A stretch of 64,000 nt of DNA from the NCBI GenBank assembly GCA_964058845.1, contig CAXKVR010000284.1, positions 95,041-159,040 of the forward strand, read 5' to 3'. Position numbers and translations under genes: made by a program. This document shows positions 1 to 12,900 of the stretch, piece after piece. The stretch comes from Carex sylvatica. Lineage: Eukaryota > Streptophyta > Magnoliopsida > Poales > Cyperaceae. Below the pieces are notes generated by a model. It was not told the origin of the DNA. It worked only from the letters and a program-made list of their open reading frames with translations, and made no database searches. Within the stretch, counting starts at the first letter, position 1, and each line of letters begins with the position of its first letter.

Positions 1-19
1 ATTTTTCTGAATTTTTTAA

Positions 20-235
20 CGGGTTCGGGGTCGGGTCGGTCGGGTCGGTCGGGTCGGGTCGGGTCGGGTCGGGCGTAAATCGGACCGGGTTTGCTCGGGT
101 TTTGAACCAAATAACCGTACCCTACCCGTTTTTTACCCGTACCCGTTTACCCGACCCATACCCGGGCTCGGGCACGGGTAACCCGGGTAACGGGCACGGG
201 CGGGTACGGGTCGGGTCCGCCCCCATCGGGTAATT
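20..235. repeat. CGGGT/ACCCG low-complexity tract
   Basis: Dense direct repeats of GGGTC and GGGTCGGGTC at 20-75 turn into ACCCG-type repeats at 118-160 and back to GGGTACGGGTCGGG near 210. The two strands complement each other, so the tract could fold back. It ends near GCCCCCATCGGGTAATTGC. Such G-rich pentamer tracts are common inside plant hAT-type MITEs. The left end lies outside the window, so the element type stays open. Confidence 0.6.
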
Positions 236-915
236 GCAAACCACTAATGGAAACAACATTCTGTCTTTCACCGGAAGGGATTAGTTAATTGGTTCCTACT
301 GATCATTTGATGAAATGATTATTAGAAAACTTCTCTCTCTGATCTCCTTTAACAAGCCTTATTAATATGAGGTTACACTGATTTTATTTCCATTGAAGTG
401 ATTAATAAAGAAGATGTCTATCTTGGTTTAGGTTCAGAAGTTATGTAGCAGAGAAGTTTTCACAATTTTCCTCATCCTAGCGTTATATCTCCCCAATCTT
501 GATTACCATTTTTGCATTATTCATCACAATTTCACGTTTCAATGATCATCACCGGAAGCTCAACAAGTCTATCAATCAAATACGTACATCATAATCAGCA
601 ACTTTATATATAATGCAAACCCAACAAAGTACCTTCTTTATTCAATCATAAATGACACGATCAACTAACAGTTGTAATGAAAAAGACACCACGAAAAGAA
701 AAGCAAAATTTAGAAATTAAGTCATAAAAACTGAATTGAAATGCAAAATACATGCATATATATATATATATATGAAACTTCCGTCATGTGCTTATAGTTA
801 CCAATGAATAGCAGCAGTTTTAGCTTTGGCTACCAAAATTGATAAGCAATATATAGTATGAAATTAATTACTTTCTACCAACAAATATATACAGTTTTTG
901 CTATATGCTGTATTA
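236..915. other. 3' flank of the ABCB gene
   Basis: AT-rich DNA directly downstream (minus strand) of the ABCB stop codon, with no coding potential. On the minus strand an AATAAA hexamer lies at 637-642, about 275 bases after the stop, and a short (TA)n tract lies near 756-772. Either could belong to the 3' UTR, but neither is strong. Confidence 0.5.
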
Positions 916-3900
916 TTAATTGGATCGCAGCTCAATGAGGGAGGCGTAAACACCATCTTTTATCCTCATCAGCGTCTCGTGCCTTCCTTTCTCTACAATT
1001 TCTCCATTCTTCACTACGGCAATGATATCCGCACCTTTGATGGTAGACAACCGGTGCGCAACCACAATAGTAGTACGACCAACCATGACCCTATCCAATG
1101 CCTCCTGAACCACATGCTCTGACTCAGCATCTAGTGCACTTGTTGCTTCATCGAGTAACAAAATCTTAGGGTTTTTCAATATAGCTCTAGCTATGGCTAC
1201 ACGCTGCTTCTGTCCACCTGATAGTTGTATCCCTCTCTCCCCTACATATGTGTCGTACCCTTGAGGAAGACTGGAAATAAATTGATGGGCATTGGATGCT
1301 TCGGCAACTGCAATTAGTTCTTCTTCAGTGACTTCCCCTTCTTTCCCATATGATATGTTGGTACGTATCGTGTCATCAAACAGAACCGGCTCTTGGCTAA
1401 CGAGTCCCATTTGTTTTCTAAGCCAGCTAACATTGAGCGTGGTGATTTCAGTTCCATCTAGTAAGATAGTACCACTCTCAGGGTCATAGAATCGTTCAAG
1501 GAGTGCGATTACCGTTGATTTCCCACTACCGCTCTCTCCAACTAGAGCAATAGTCTGAAAAAAGGGAAGCAAACGCCTTATTACATTACAAATATACTAA
1601 CAGATTTATTATAGCTTATAACATTAGTCTCGATTGGAAATTAAAAAAATTGTCTTGCCGATAAGTGTGTACAGTATATAAAAACTGAAAATTTCCAATG
1701 TTAGGATTTTGAAGATCTTTACAAATTGACACAATCTACATAAAAGACCACACTTTTCATACTATCTATAATATCTATTGGCGTATGCAGCACCAAGTGT
1801 AGGCACTTGGATTTATCAAATCTTACTCATATTAGGGAAGTTTCTGACTGACATGCAGGAGCTCTACCTCTTACAGCAGCACTATTAAGATTATTCTATA
1901 TTTGATATTGTATGTTTAGTATGAGATATGCAAAATATAGTAGGATAGATTATTGCTCTTCTTTCTTTACTGTTATATTAATCCCTTTCTCCTCTGACTT
2001 GGATTACGCCTAAGAAAGAAGGCATAACTGATTGTAATCAAAGTATTTTACTAGTGAAATAAAATTGGGTGGGAGGGAGATTTCATGGGAGACGTGTGTT
2101 AATTCTTTTACAATACTTTACATGGTATCAGAGCAAAGTTCGATTCTGGTTGTATAGTCGAGATGAACCTAATTTCTTCTACTCTTCTCATTAAAAAAAA
2201 TAAAACTCCCTGTGGTTCTCTTTACTATATGACTAAGGCGAATTGAGCCTAATTTCTATTTGTATTGTTTTTCCCATAGATCTCTTTTCTTTGGCTGACA
2301 AAAATGTCTGAAATCGAAAAATCAGACAAAAAAGGCGGAGAGGAGTATATCACTCCAGATTTCATTAAACAATTGGCGGTTACTATGGCTGAGGTGTTTG
2401 CACAGAATCAGAATAAACAACATCCGAGAGCTCCTGCTGTGGCAGATGGGTCAAATTCACTAATTACTGTGAAATTTGATGGAAGAAACTATGGGATGTG
2501 GTCTCAAATGGTGGAGGTACATCTCAGATCGAAGAACAAACTCGGTCATGTGTCGGGAAGCCGAACTGCTCCTCGACAAGAAGATCCTGAGTATAAACAG
2601 TGGGAGATAGATGACAACACAGTAAAGGCATGGCTTCTAAATTCACTGGACCCGAGTCTGCTAGGTAATTTCCTGTTTTTCCCTACTGCAAAGGAGGTTT
2701 GGGATGCGATCAAAACTGCTTTCTTTGATGGTAGCGATGGTACTCGAATTTATGAATTACAAATGAGAGTACGTGGCTGTACGCAGTCAGGAGGGAGTCT
2801 GGCAGACTTCAATACCCTTCAAAGACTATGGCGTGAAATTGACCTTCGAAAACCTAACAAAAACGTGTGTGCTGCTGATATTGCAAACCGAAACCAAGAA
2901 GTTCAGGAGGAGCGGCTCTATATTTTTTTGGGTGGTCTGGATCGATACCTAGACAACATACGGGCTGAAATTTTGCGATATCAACCACTTCCCACTGTTG
3001 AGGAGGCTTTTGCAAAAGTAAGAAGGGAAGATGTGAGACAATCCATTATGACGGGAAGAGATGAAGGTGTGAACCCAATGGCTATGATTGCTCAAGGTAA
3101 TGGAGTCTCTAACTTGAACTTTGTAAGAAATATACCTGATGCACATGAGCAGTTCCAGGGCAGTTTTATGGAGACAAAACAAGGCCATATGCATTCAACG
3201 TTGTACTCTGGACCGGGTATCTCACAGGGACCAGCGGCACACATGATACCACACATGTCATCAGTAGCAAAATTCGGCCAATGCTCAGGAGGGATGAACC
3301 TGGCATCGGGTTCAAACTCTATGCAGAAGGAAGGAAATGAACAACCAGGTGGCGTTGCTCATTTTGCAGCAAAACAACAAGGAAGTTCAAACCAAGATAA
3401 AAATAATCTCAAGTGCACTAAATGTGGGAACAGAAGGCACACTGTAGATCAATGCTTTGAAGTAATTGGGTATCCTGATTGGTGGTTCGAATTGCAAAAA
3501 AAGAAGAAAAAAACAACAACAGGCAAGGCAAAAGCTAATCTGGTAGTGACTGGTAAGACAGAAAATGACTATGATGAAGGTATGAATTTGTATACTTCCT
3601 GTGCATCTGATAAAAATAATACATGGATCATAGATTCAGGTGCAACTGACCATATGACTTTTTCACCAAATGATATGACCAATAAAACAGAACCGAGAAA
3701 AACAGAAATTCTTAATGCCAATGGTGTGTCATATCCTGTGTCAGGTGCAGGAGATGTTCATTTGTCACCTTCTCTCACATTATCTAACACTCTTGTGGTT
3801 CCTTCTTTATCCTCCAAGCTGATCTCTGTTGGACAACTCGCTGAAGAATTGAATTGCATGGTGCTAATGTATCCTAATTGTTGTGTTTTTCAGGACATTC

Positions 3901-6900
3901 CTACGAAGGAGATCATTGGGCGTGGTATTAAGAAAGGTCGTTTGTATCATTTAGAAGATTTGAAATGTGGGGAGACAAATTTGACAAAAGGGTGCTCTAG
4001 ATCAGAGGCTAAAATTTGGGAGTGGCATCGGCGATTAGGCCATCCCTCCTTTGGTTACTTGCAAAAACTCTTGCCTAAGTTATTTTCTACTATTGATATA
4101 TCTAGATTAAATTGCGATACTTGCATTAAGGCAAAAAGCCATCGTGTATCGTATAAACCTAGTTTGAATAAATGTCATTCTCCTTTTGATTTGATTCATT
4201 CAGATGTATGGGGTCCTTCCCCGGTGTGTTCAATCGGTGGTTATAAATGGTTTGTTCTCTTTATTGATGATTGTACACGGATGACGTGGGTTTATCTTTT
4301 GAAGAAAAAGGATGAAGTTGTCGATGTTTTTAAAACTTTTCACACTCTTATTCAAAATCAGTATGGGAAAAGCATTAAAGTTTTTAGGAGTGACAATGGA
4401 GGCAAGTTTGTTAATAAAGCATTAAAAGATTTTTTCATCCATAAAGGAATAATTCATGAAACCTCTTGTGTTGGAACGCCACAACAAAACGGAGTGGCTG
4501 AAAGAAGGAATAGACATATCCTAGAAACCACTCGAGCCTTGCTAATTGAACATTCTGTACCACAAAAATTTTGGGATAGTGCAGTTATCACGGCTGTGTA
4601 TGTTATTAATAGACTACCCTCTAAAATCAACAATTTTCAAACTCCTCTAAAAACTCTTTCTACCTTTGTGACAATTCCATCAGTTCTTCACATTCCTCCA
4701 AAAATCTTTGGTTGTGTAGCATATGTCCATGTTCAAAGAACCCAAAGGTCAAAAATTGATTCTTGTGCAATCCGATGTGTATCCCTTGGTATCGGTCTGA
4801 ATCAAAAAGGGTATAAGTGTTATGAACTAACTGAACGAAAATGGTATACAACTATGGATATTACCTTCGTGGAAAATGAGTCATTCTTTCGTACCAACCA
4901 GTATTCGCCTCAGGGGGAGATTATAAGTGAGTCATAATACTGGTCTAACTCGCTGGTGGTAGACAAAGAAGTTGGGGATCGGATAGACTTTGAACCACTG
5001 TCCGAGCCATTAATAGTTGAAGAATCTGGGCCGATACACACACTAGACGAGAAAGTAGAAGATGGGTCTCCAAAGATAAACAATCTACAAAGAGTTCCCT
5101 CTAGCCCACAACTTGACAGTCCAACACAATTTCAGGTGTACACCAGAAACAAAACCAGGCCCATTTTCGGAGTCACCACAAATAGAGAAGAACAACAGAA
5201 CGACATATCTATCTGGACTGAGATAAATGGAAATACTGAAGAAATGATACAAACTGACCAAGCACCACAAAGCCCAAGATCTCCTGAGGAACGTCCCATG
5301 GTAAGTTCACTTGACTCTCAATATCAATTGCCACCAAGAAACAATAAAGGAAAACCACCTAAACGGTATGTTCCAAAAGATGGAACAAGTTATGAGTACC
5401 AAATTGCTAATTATGTGGCTGCAAAACATTTACCAGAACCTATAAGAATGTTTAATGACCAACTAAACTCGGTATCCATACCAAGCAATGTTGAAGAAGC
5501 AAGACGGGACCCAAGATGGGTTCAGGCCATGAAGGTTGAAATGGAAGCACTAAACAAAAATGGTACTTGGACATTAACTGAATTGCCCAAAGATAAAAAA
5601 ACCGGTAGGCTGTAGGTGGATTTTCTCTATTAAATTTGATGCGAATGGTAAGATTGAAAGGTATAAGGCTAGACTTGTTGCTAAAGGATATACACAAACT
5701 TATGGCATAGATTTTCAAGAAACATTTTCTCCTGTAGCTAAACTAAACACAATTCGAGTGTTATTATCTCTTGCAGCAAATCTAGATTGGCCATTGCACC
5801 AATTTGATGTGAAAAATGCATTTTTACACGGAGATCCGAAAGAAGATATCTTCATGGAGGTTCCACCCAGATATGAAAGCATGGGATCGGGATCCTTAGT
5901 GTGCAAGTTAAAAAAGGTTCTTTACGGTTTGAAACAGTCTCCTCGAGCATGGTTTGGTCGTTTTTCCCAGGCCATGAAGAAGTATGGATTTAAGCAGGGC
6001 GACTCTGACCACACACTTTTTTACAAAAGGAAAAATGGAAAAATAATTGTTCTAATAATTTATGTAGATGACATGGTGATTACAGGGGATGACCTAGCTG
6101 AGATCAAGAAACTTGAGGAGAACTTGGCACAGGAATTTGAGATGAAGAATCTATGAGGTTTGAAATATTTTCTGGAAATTGAGGTAACCCGATAAAAGCA
6201 AGGTATTAATTTATCACAAAGAAAGTATATCCTAGACTTGTTAGCTAAAGTTGGATTGCTAGATTGTAAACCTGTTGACACACCAGTAGCCCAGAACACA
6301 AAGTTAGGAGAATTTCCCGATCAAATACCTACAAATAAAAATAAGTACCAACGGTTGGTGGGAAAACTAATCTACTTGTCACATACAAGGCCCGATATTG
6401 CATATTCTGTAAGTTTGGTGAGTCAATTCATGCATAATCCAAGTGAAGATCACATGGATGCTGTAATTCGCATCTTGAAGTATTTAAAAGGTTCACCAGG
6501 AAGAGGATTATGCTTCAAGAAAAACGGGCACCTAGGTATTTCAGTTTTTACAGATGCAGATTGGGCAGGTAGCATATCTGACAGAAGATCCACCTCTGGG
6601 TACTTTACTTTTGTCGGGGGAAATCTTGTCACATGGAGAAGCAAGAAGCAGAATGTGGTGGCTTTATCCAGTGCAGAGGCAGAGTTCAAAGGGATTACCA
6701 AAGGGTTGTGTGAGTTATTATGGCTAAAGAAGTTAATGGTAGAGCTAGGGTTTGGACTGGCTGAACCAATGAAGCTCTTTTGTGACAACAAGGCGGTAAT
6801 TGATATTTCTCACAATCATGTTCAACATAATCGAACTAAACATGTGGAGGTAGATAGGCAATTTATCAAGGAGAAGATTGAGTCTAACATGATTCAGATT

Positions 6901-9900
6901 CCACATGTCCAATCTGAAGAGCAATTGGCTGACATTCTTACTAAAGCTGTTGGAAGTAAAGAGTTCACAGCTGCACTTGACAAGTTAGGCATGACAAACT
7001 TGTACATACCAACTTGAGGGGGAGTATTGGCGTACACCAAGTGTAGGCACTTGGATTTATCAAATCTTACTCATATCAGGGAAGTTTCTGACTGATAGGA
7101 GCTCTACCTCTTACAGCTACACTATTAAGATTATTCTATATTTGATATTGTATGTTTAGTATGAGATATGCAAAATATAGTAGGATAGATTATTGCTCTT
7201 CTTTCTTTACTGTTATATTAATCCCTTTCTCCTCTGACTTGGATTACGCCTAAGAAAGAAGGCATAACTGATTGTAATCAAAGTATTTTACTAGTGAAAT
7301 AAAATTGGGTGGGAGGGAGATTTCATGGGAGACGTGTGTTAATTCTTTTACAATACTTTACAATATCTAGTTTATAAGCAATAGATTGTTAGATACGTAC
7401 AAATTAATTTGGGCCTCCATTTAAAATTGTATGTAGTGGAACTGTGGAAGTACCTAACAATATAAGACTACGGTATACAGAAGCATAACATATTTACCTT
7501 GCCTGACGGGATGCTCAAAGACAAGTTAGTGAAAATTGGTACATCAGGCCGAGTCGGATACCTAAAGCTGATATGGTGCAGCTCTATATCTCCCCTTACA
7601 TTTTCTAGCACTTGTCCTTCTTCACTACCAGGATCAATCTTTGACTTTCGGTCAACTATTTCAAATATAGAGATTGCAGAGTCCCGTGCCTTTGCTGAAT
7701 CTGAGCCTAATGCACTTGTTTGTGATATACCCATAGTTGCCAAAACTAGTGCGAAGAAGACCTGACAAATTGATTGCCCAATTAAAAGTATGTTAAAACA
7801 CTACAAAACTTCCCTCCACTATCAAAGATACACCTAAGGGGCAAAATAGTATGTTATAAGGAAACACCGATTGCAACTAAATATCACTTATACCTTACCG
7901 CTGCTGTCCACCCCGTGGCAGTCTTTCATTTTTTTTCTTTCATTTCATTATATGGTTTAAGTTGCTGGAAAAACAGTCTTAAGATACCATTACGAATTAA
8001 GTTAATCCTTGTAACAAGGCTCTAGCTCTAACTACTGGCATGCATGAATCTTACTGGCAATATGAAGGAACCACCAGGATCAACAGTAAATGTATTATTG
8101 GTAATATTAAGTTCATGACGGAATGAGTAGTAAATCATAGCAATTATTACCTTAAAGACTTCAGTGAATGTCGCCTTGTCCTTTTCCACAAACTTCGCTC
8201 CGACATAAAAGCAGAGCGCATAGGTTAGGTAAAGCATCAAGAAAGAGAAACCAAAACCAAGGCCACCGATCCAGCCTGTACGGACACCTTGGTTCATGGA
8301 GGCTTCACACTTGCGGTTATAAGTCTCTATCATACGTTTCTCGGCACAGAATGATGCCACAGTACGGATGCTGCCAACTGCATCACTTGCAACTTGACTT
8401 GCTTCTTCATACATCACCTATAACAAAAATAAATCATTTATGCCTCCATACATAGTTGTGTGAAATAAGTATCTGGATCTGAAGTTACGAAATTATGAAA
8501 TGTAATGCTGGTCTAACCTTAGCATCAGCGCTAAATCCCTTGAGAAATTTAATTTGTGCATAAAACTGGAGACCCACCAATGGGATTACAACCGTTATTA
8601 TGAGGGCAAGCTGCCAGTTTGCAACCATTGCCACCACAAATCCACAAATCAGAGTAGCCAAGGTCTGAGCAATTAATGCCAAGGTGTCTCCTACAAGTCG
8701 GCGAACATTCAAAGCATCCATTGAAAGCCTCGCACCGATTTTCCCGCTACGAATATAGATAACAAAATGAATTGGAATTTAATTACGAAAAAATATCTAT
8801 CTGTATCAACAACAAACTCTAAAATAATAATCAAAATTGATTAGTTTACTGACCTAGAGTTACCAGGATCGTCAAACCAGCTAACCTCCTGCTGAACTAT
8901 GCTCCGGAAAGACAAACTCCGGATCCTTTCAACAAGCTTCCCCCCAGCCACTGCAAACAAGAAATACTCCGCTGGTATTGAAATAATAGATCCAATTCCC
9001 AATACCACACACATCAATGCCCAAAAACTTGTGTCCTTCCTCAATTTGTGTGGTGGTTGGAAAAATGCTTCTATTGCACTTGCTATGATCACTCCAGACA
9101 TGGGGAACAGTACACCATGTACTGCAGCTGATATTGAGCCCATGATTAAAACGGGAAATTCTGGCTTATTCAAACTCACCAGTCGACCGACAGGTGCCTT
9201 TTTAGGGGCACTTTTGTCGCCATCACCTTCATCGGCATCTTCATCATCTGGTGTTAGACCAGGAGGGGTGAAGGGAAGGTTGAAGGAAAGGTGTTTGCTG
9301 CTAGCTCCTGATAAGCGACGGCTGAGAGATCGTTTCAAAGATGCGCTATGGCTATATGATTTTCTTGTAGACACATGATGATGATCTTTTCCCTCATGAC
9401 TAGCTTCTTGGAGGCGAATTAATTGGGAGTAAGCACCATCTGGATCTTTTATCAACTCATCATGTGGACCTTCATAATTGAAAAATTAAGGGAAAGGATG
9501 ATAATTATCTTCAATCTTGTATACCAATTACTTTATTGGTTGAATTTGGCAATTGGATTTTTCACCAACTTTTTGTTGGAAAAGTGCCAATTGACAAGCA
9601 TACCCAGAAAAATAAATAGAGGTTGTTTTTTTCAAATAGCACAGATGTAAACATTTGTTTGCACTTCTTCAACAGGGATGAGAATTTGGAAACCGTGTAC
9701 TAACACTTGTAGTTTTTTTCAAATATTGAAGTTTTGGAAATTGAATTAGAATTTTATTCACCTTGTTCTACAATTTTACCCTCGTGCACGACCGAGATGC
9801 AATCAGCATTTCTCACGGTGCTTAGACGGTGCGCCACAACAAGAGTGGTTCTCTCTACCATTATTCTGTCTAATGCCTCTTGCACAATCCTCTCTGACTC

Positions 9901-12900
9901 AACATCCAATGCACTTGTGGCTTCATCAAGCAATAAGATATTAGGGTTTTTCAAGATAGCTCTTGCTATTGCAATCCTCTGCTTCTGACCCCCTGAAAGT
10001 TGAGCCCCACGCTGACCAACCATAGTATCTAGCCCCTGGACAGGATTAATATAAACATATTGGCTGTTAAAAATTGATTTCTTATATTATTAAGAAGTTG
10101 TGTACAGTACAAATATTGAAACTTCAGTATTTAACAGAAAAAAGGAAGCAAATATATCATTAGTTCTGAGTTACTTACATCAGGCAATTTGTCAATGAAA
10201 TTGGCAGCATTTGCCAGCTCAATAGCTTGTGTGACCTCTTCTAGCGTGGCTCCCTCTTTGCCATACAATATATTCTCCTTGATAGTTGTCATAAACAACA
10301 GTGGCTCTTGGCTAACAAGCCCAATTTTTTCTCTAATCCAACCAAGCTTCAATGTTTTTATATTAATACCATCTATTAGAACCTCTCCTGCTTGTGGGTC
10401 GTAGAATCTCTCTATCAAACTTATAACTGTGGATTTCCCACTCCCACTTTCTCCTACTATAGCCATTGTAGTACCTATTATGTGACAAATTCAAACCCCA
10501 ATTCCATATTAGATTATCAAATTTTTTTCGGCGGGATCCTTCTCAGTGTCATTGATTAGTTACTTGCGAAGGAGGTACAATATCAAACTTCCTTAAAAGG
10601 ATAATTCAACATTTCTACACTCAATTTTGGAACTATAATTGTTCGGTTCAGTATGGTAGTACAGTACATAACTGAGGTTTTATTATTAGGCTAGTGGTGT
10701 GCAATTATTGAAGTACTTGGGATCCTGATTATAGGAGAAGCAACATTAAAAAAGTTCACCTCAAATCACCAAATTTATTTAAGACAACCATTCAACATTA
10801 CTACACACTCGATTTTTGTATCATAATTATTTGGTGCAGTATTTGATTAGTCTGATTTTATCATTAGGCTAATGATTTTTCCGATCACAATATGTTTAGC
10901 TCACTACATACCGCTGTCAACTCTCAATGAGAATCCATTAAATATTAGCTGCTCGGGTCTTGCAGGATAACTAAAATACACATCTCTCAGCTCGACATCA
11001 CCGTTCGTTTTTTCCAAGGTAACACCACTTTCATCATATGCATCAATATCTGGCTTTCTCTTGATTGTTTCAAACATCCTATATGCTGCGGTCCGGCCTT
11101 CAGCAAAAGCAGTCACACAAGGAGCTGCATTGCCCAAGGACCTTATTTCATATTTAAAAGAAAAAGGAGAGATTATTAGGGTGCTAAATTCAAGTTTGAA
11201 GATGGTATATGGAAAAACTAGAAAAGGATTTTGGTTTATTTATCCAGCACGCTCATCTTTTTCTCTTTTAAAGTCAGTAGATTAAAACAGCTCCTAGGAT
11301 ACTTTTTTCAGAGGACCACAGCTACATACCAATGAGCCTAGAAGGTAATTTTTTGGGTTGGCTGGCATTATCCATAGATAACTTCGGTACTAGGCTGGTA
11401 TAGCAACTAAGCAAGCCAGTACAAAAGCACGAGTTATAGTATCTTGTTTTCAACATATTACTTTTACAAACAAATAACAGAAAGAAAAAGTTTCAGAAAA
11501 CAAATAACAGAAGGAAAAAAACTTACGAAGCACCAGTCATGACTGCAAATAAAACACTGATAATTGTGCCTCCACTGTATCCTTTGTTTATAATGAGCTG
11601 ACCACCATACCATATAGCGAGACCATAACTAGCGAAGAAGATTAGGAAAACAGATCCCATGCCAAACCCGTTAGCAGCACCTTCTTTTGCAGTGGCTTGG
11701 TAGGCCTTACTGATGTGTTTGTCATAGAGTGAGACAGCTCTGTTCTCTCCATTGAACGAGGCAACCTTTTGAAATAGAAAAATAGAAGTATGTTATTAGA
11801 TCACATATAAAAGGCATAATTGTAAGCCAATTTGGGTTAACTATGGACCTAATTTCTGAACCAAATGGTATTTGGGGCTAAATTGGGTTTAAGTAAGACT
11901 CTTTCTACAGACAAAGGTTTAATTGCTTTTAAGTAGAACTCAATTGAAGTACCGAAATATATAAAGGTTACTTGTTGAAATAGATTAAGGTTACTTGTGG
12001 AAATACCAAGGCCTTTTCTTTGCATTAGTAGTACCAGATTAGCTCTTAGAAAAATCAAAAGATTTGTACCCACCGTTTTCATATTACTAAGTGTCTGCTC
12101 AACCACACTCCCTGCATCACTATAAGTGGCTTGTCCCTTGCTCGAGACTTTAGATATCACAATTGTTGTAGCTGCACCAGCAAATACGACTGGTGGAATA
12201 CTTGATATCATAACAAGAGAGAGAAGCCATCCCTTTATGAATGCAACCACAAATCCTCCTATAAATGTTGACACTAGTTGTAGGCATTTTCCCACCTAAA
12301 TGTTTTTGTTGCAACAAAACTACAAATTTTATTATTATTATTAGAGAAATACAAAGTTTAGGAATATATAAACCCTCTCTATTTTACCAAGACAATGATT
12401 TGGTATTGGGAAGGACTAAATTAGTCTCTCTGATGTAGGATTCTGGTTCAGTACTGATCAATTTAAAAAAAAAATCAATAGCTTCTCACGATCATTTCAC
12501 TATTTCAGTTAATTTAATTTTTCTATGATCTCTTCAAGCCACATTTATCTTGGTACATCAACAAATCATTCGCATCCTATCTAATCTAATAACTGATGAT
12601 GCCACAATTAAATAACATGAATAAAAGAATTATCTGTCATTAATTGAACTTTTAGTAAAACACATACCAAAAAAAGAAAAATACACAGTAGGAGAAAAGA
12701 TATCTGACCTTTTCACCAATAGCATCTTGGATTAGTACTGTGTCAGATGAAATTCGACCTGTAACCTTACCTGTAGTCATCTCCTTGTCAAAATAAGCAA
12801 TATCTTGCCTCAATACTGCTTTTAGGTACAAACCCCGAATTCGGGTAGCTTGTCTTTCTCCAGTCATAGTCCAACACGCAACCTCTATCAAACATTAGCA

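Larger units (their letters stand above)
1776..7362 (+). mobile_element. Ty1/copia LTR retrotransposon in the last ABCB intron
   Basis: A structurally complete element lying antisense to ABCB. It has two LTRs, a primer-binding site, gag-pol and a polypurine tract, and is flanked by the 5-bp target duplication ATATC (1771-1775 and 7363-7367). The LTRs differ by about four substitutions plus a 5-bp and a 4-bp indel, all within the first ~120 bases; the last ~235 bases are identical, so insertion is fairly recent. The polyprotein is broken, so the copy cannot move alone. The integrase-RT-RNase H order marks copia rather than gypsy. Confidence 0.95.

Noticed and set aside
898..1122. Open frame antisense to the last ABCB exon
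   Set aside because: Shadow of the highly conserved ABCB NBD2 coding strand.
2123..2134. Possible tRNA fragment because of similarity to initiator tRNA-Met
   Set aside because: Only 12 bases, directly next to an LTR; it is a primer-binding site. No cloverleaf can be formed around it.
8168..9378. Plus-strand frames over ABCB exons 9 and 11
   Set aside because: Antisense shadows of well-supported exons on the minus strand.
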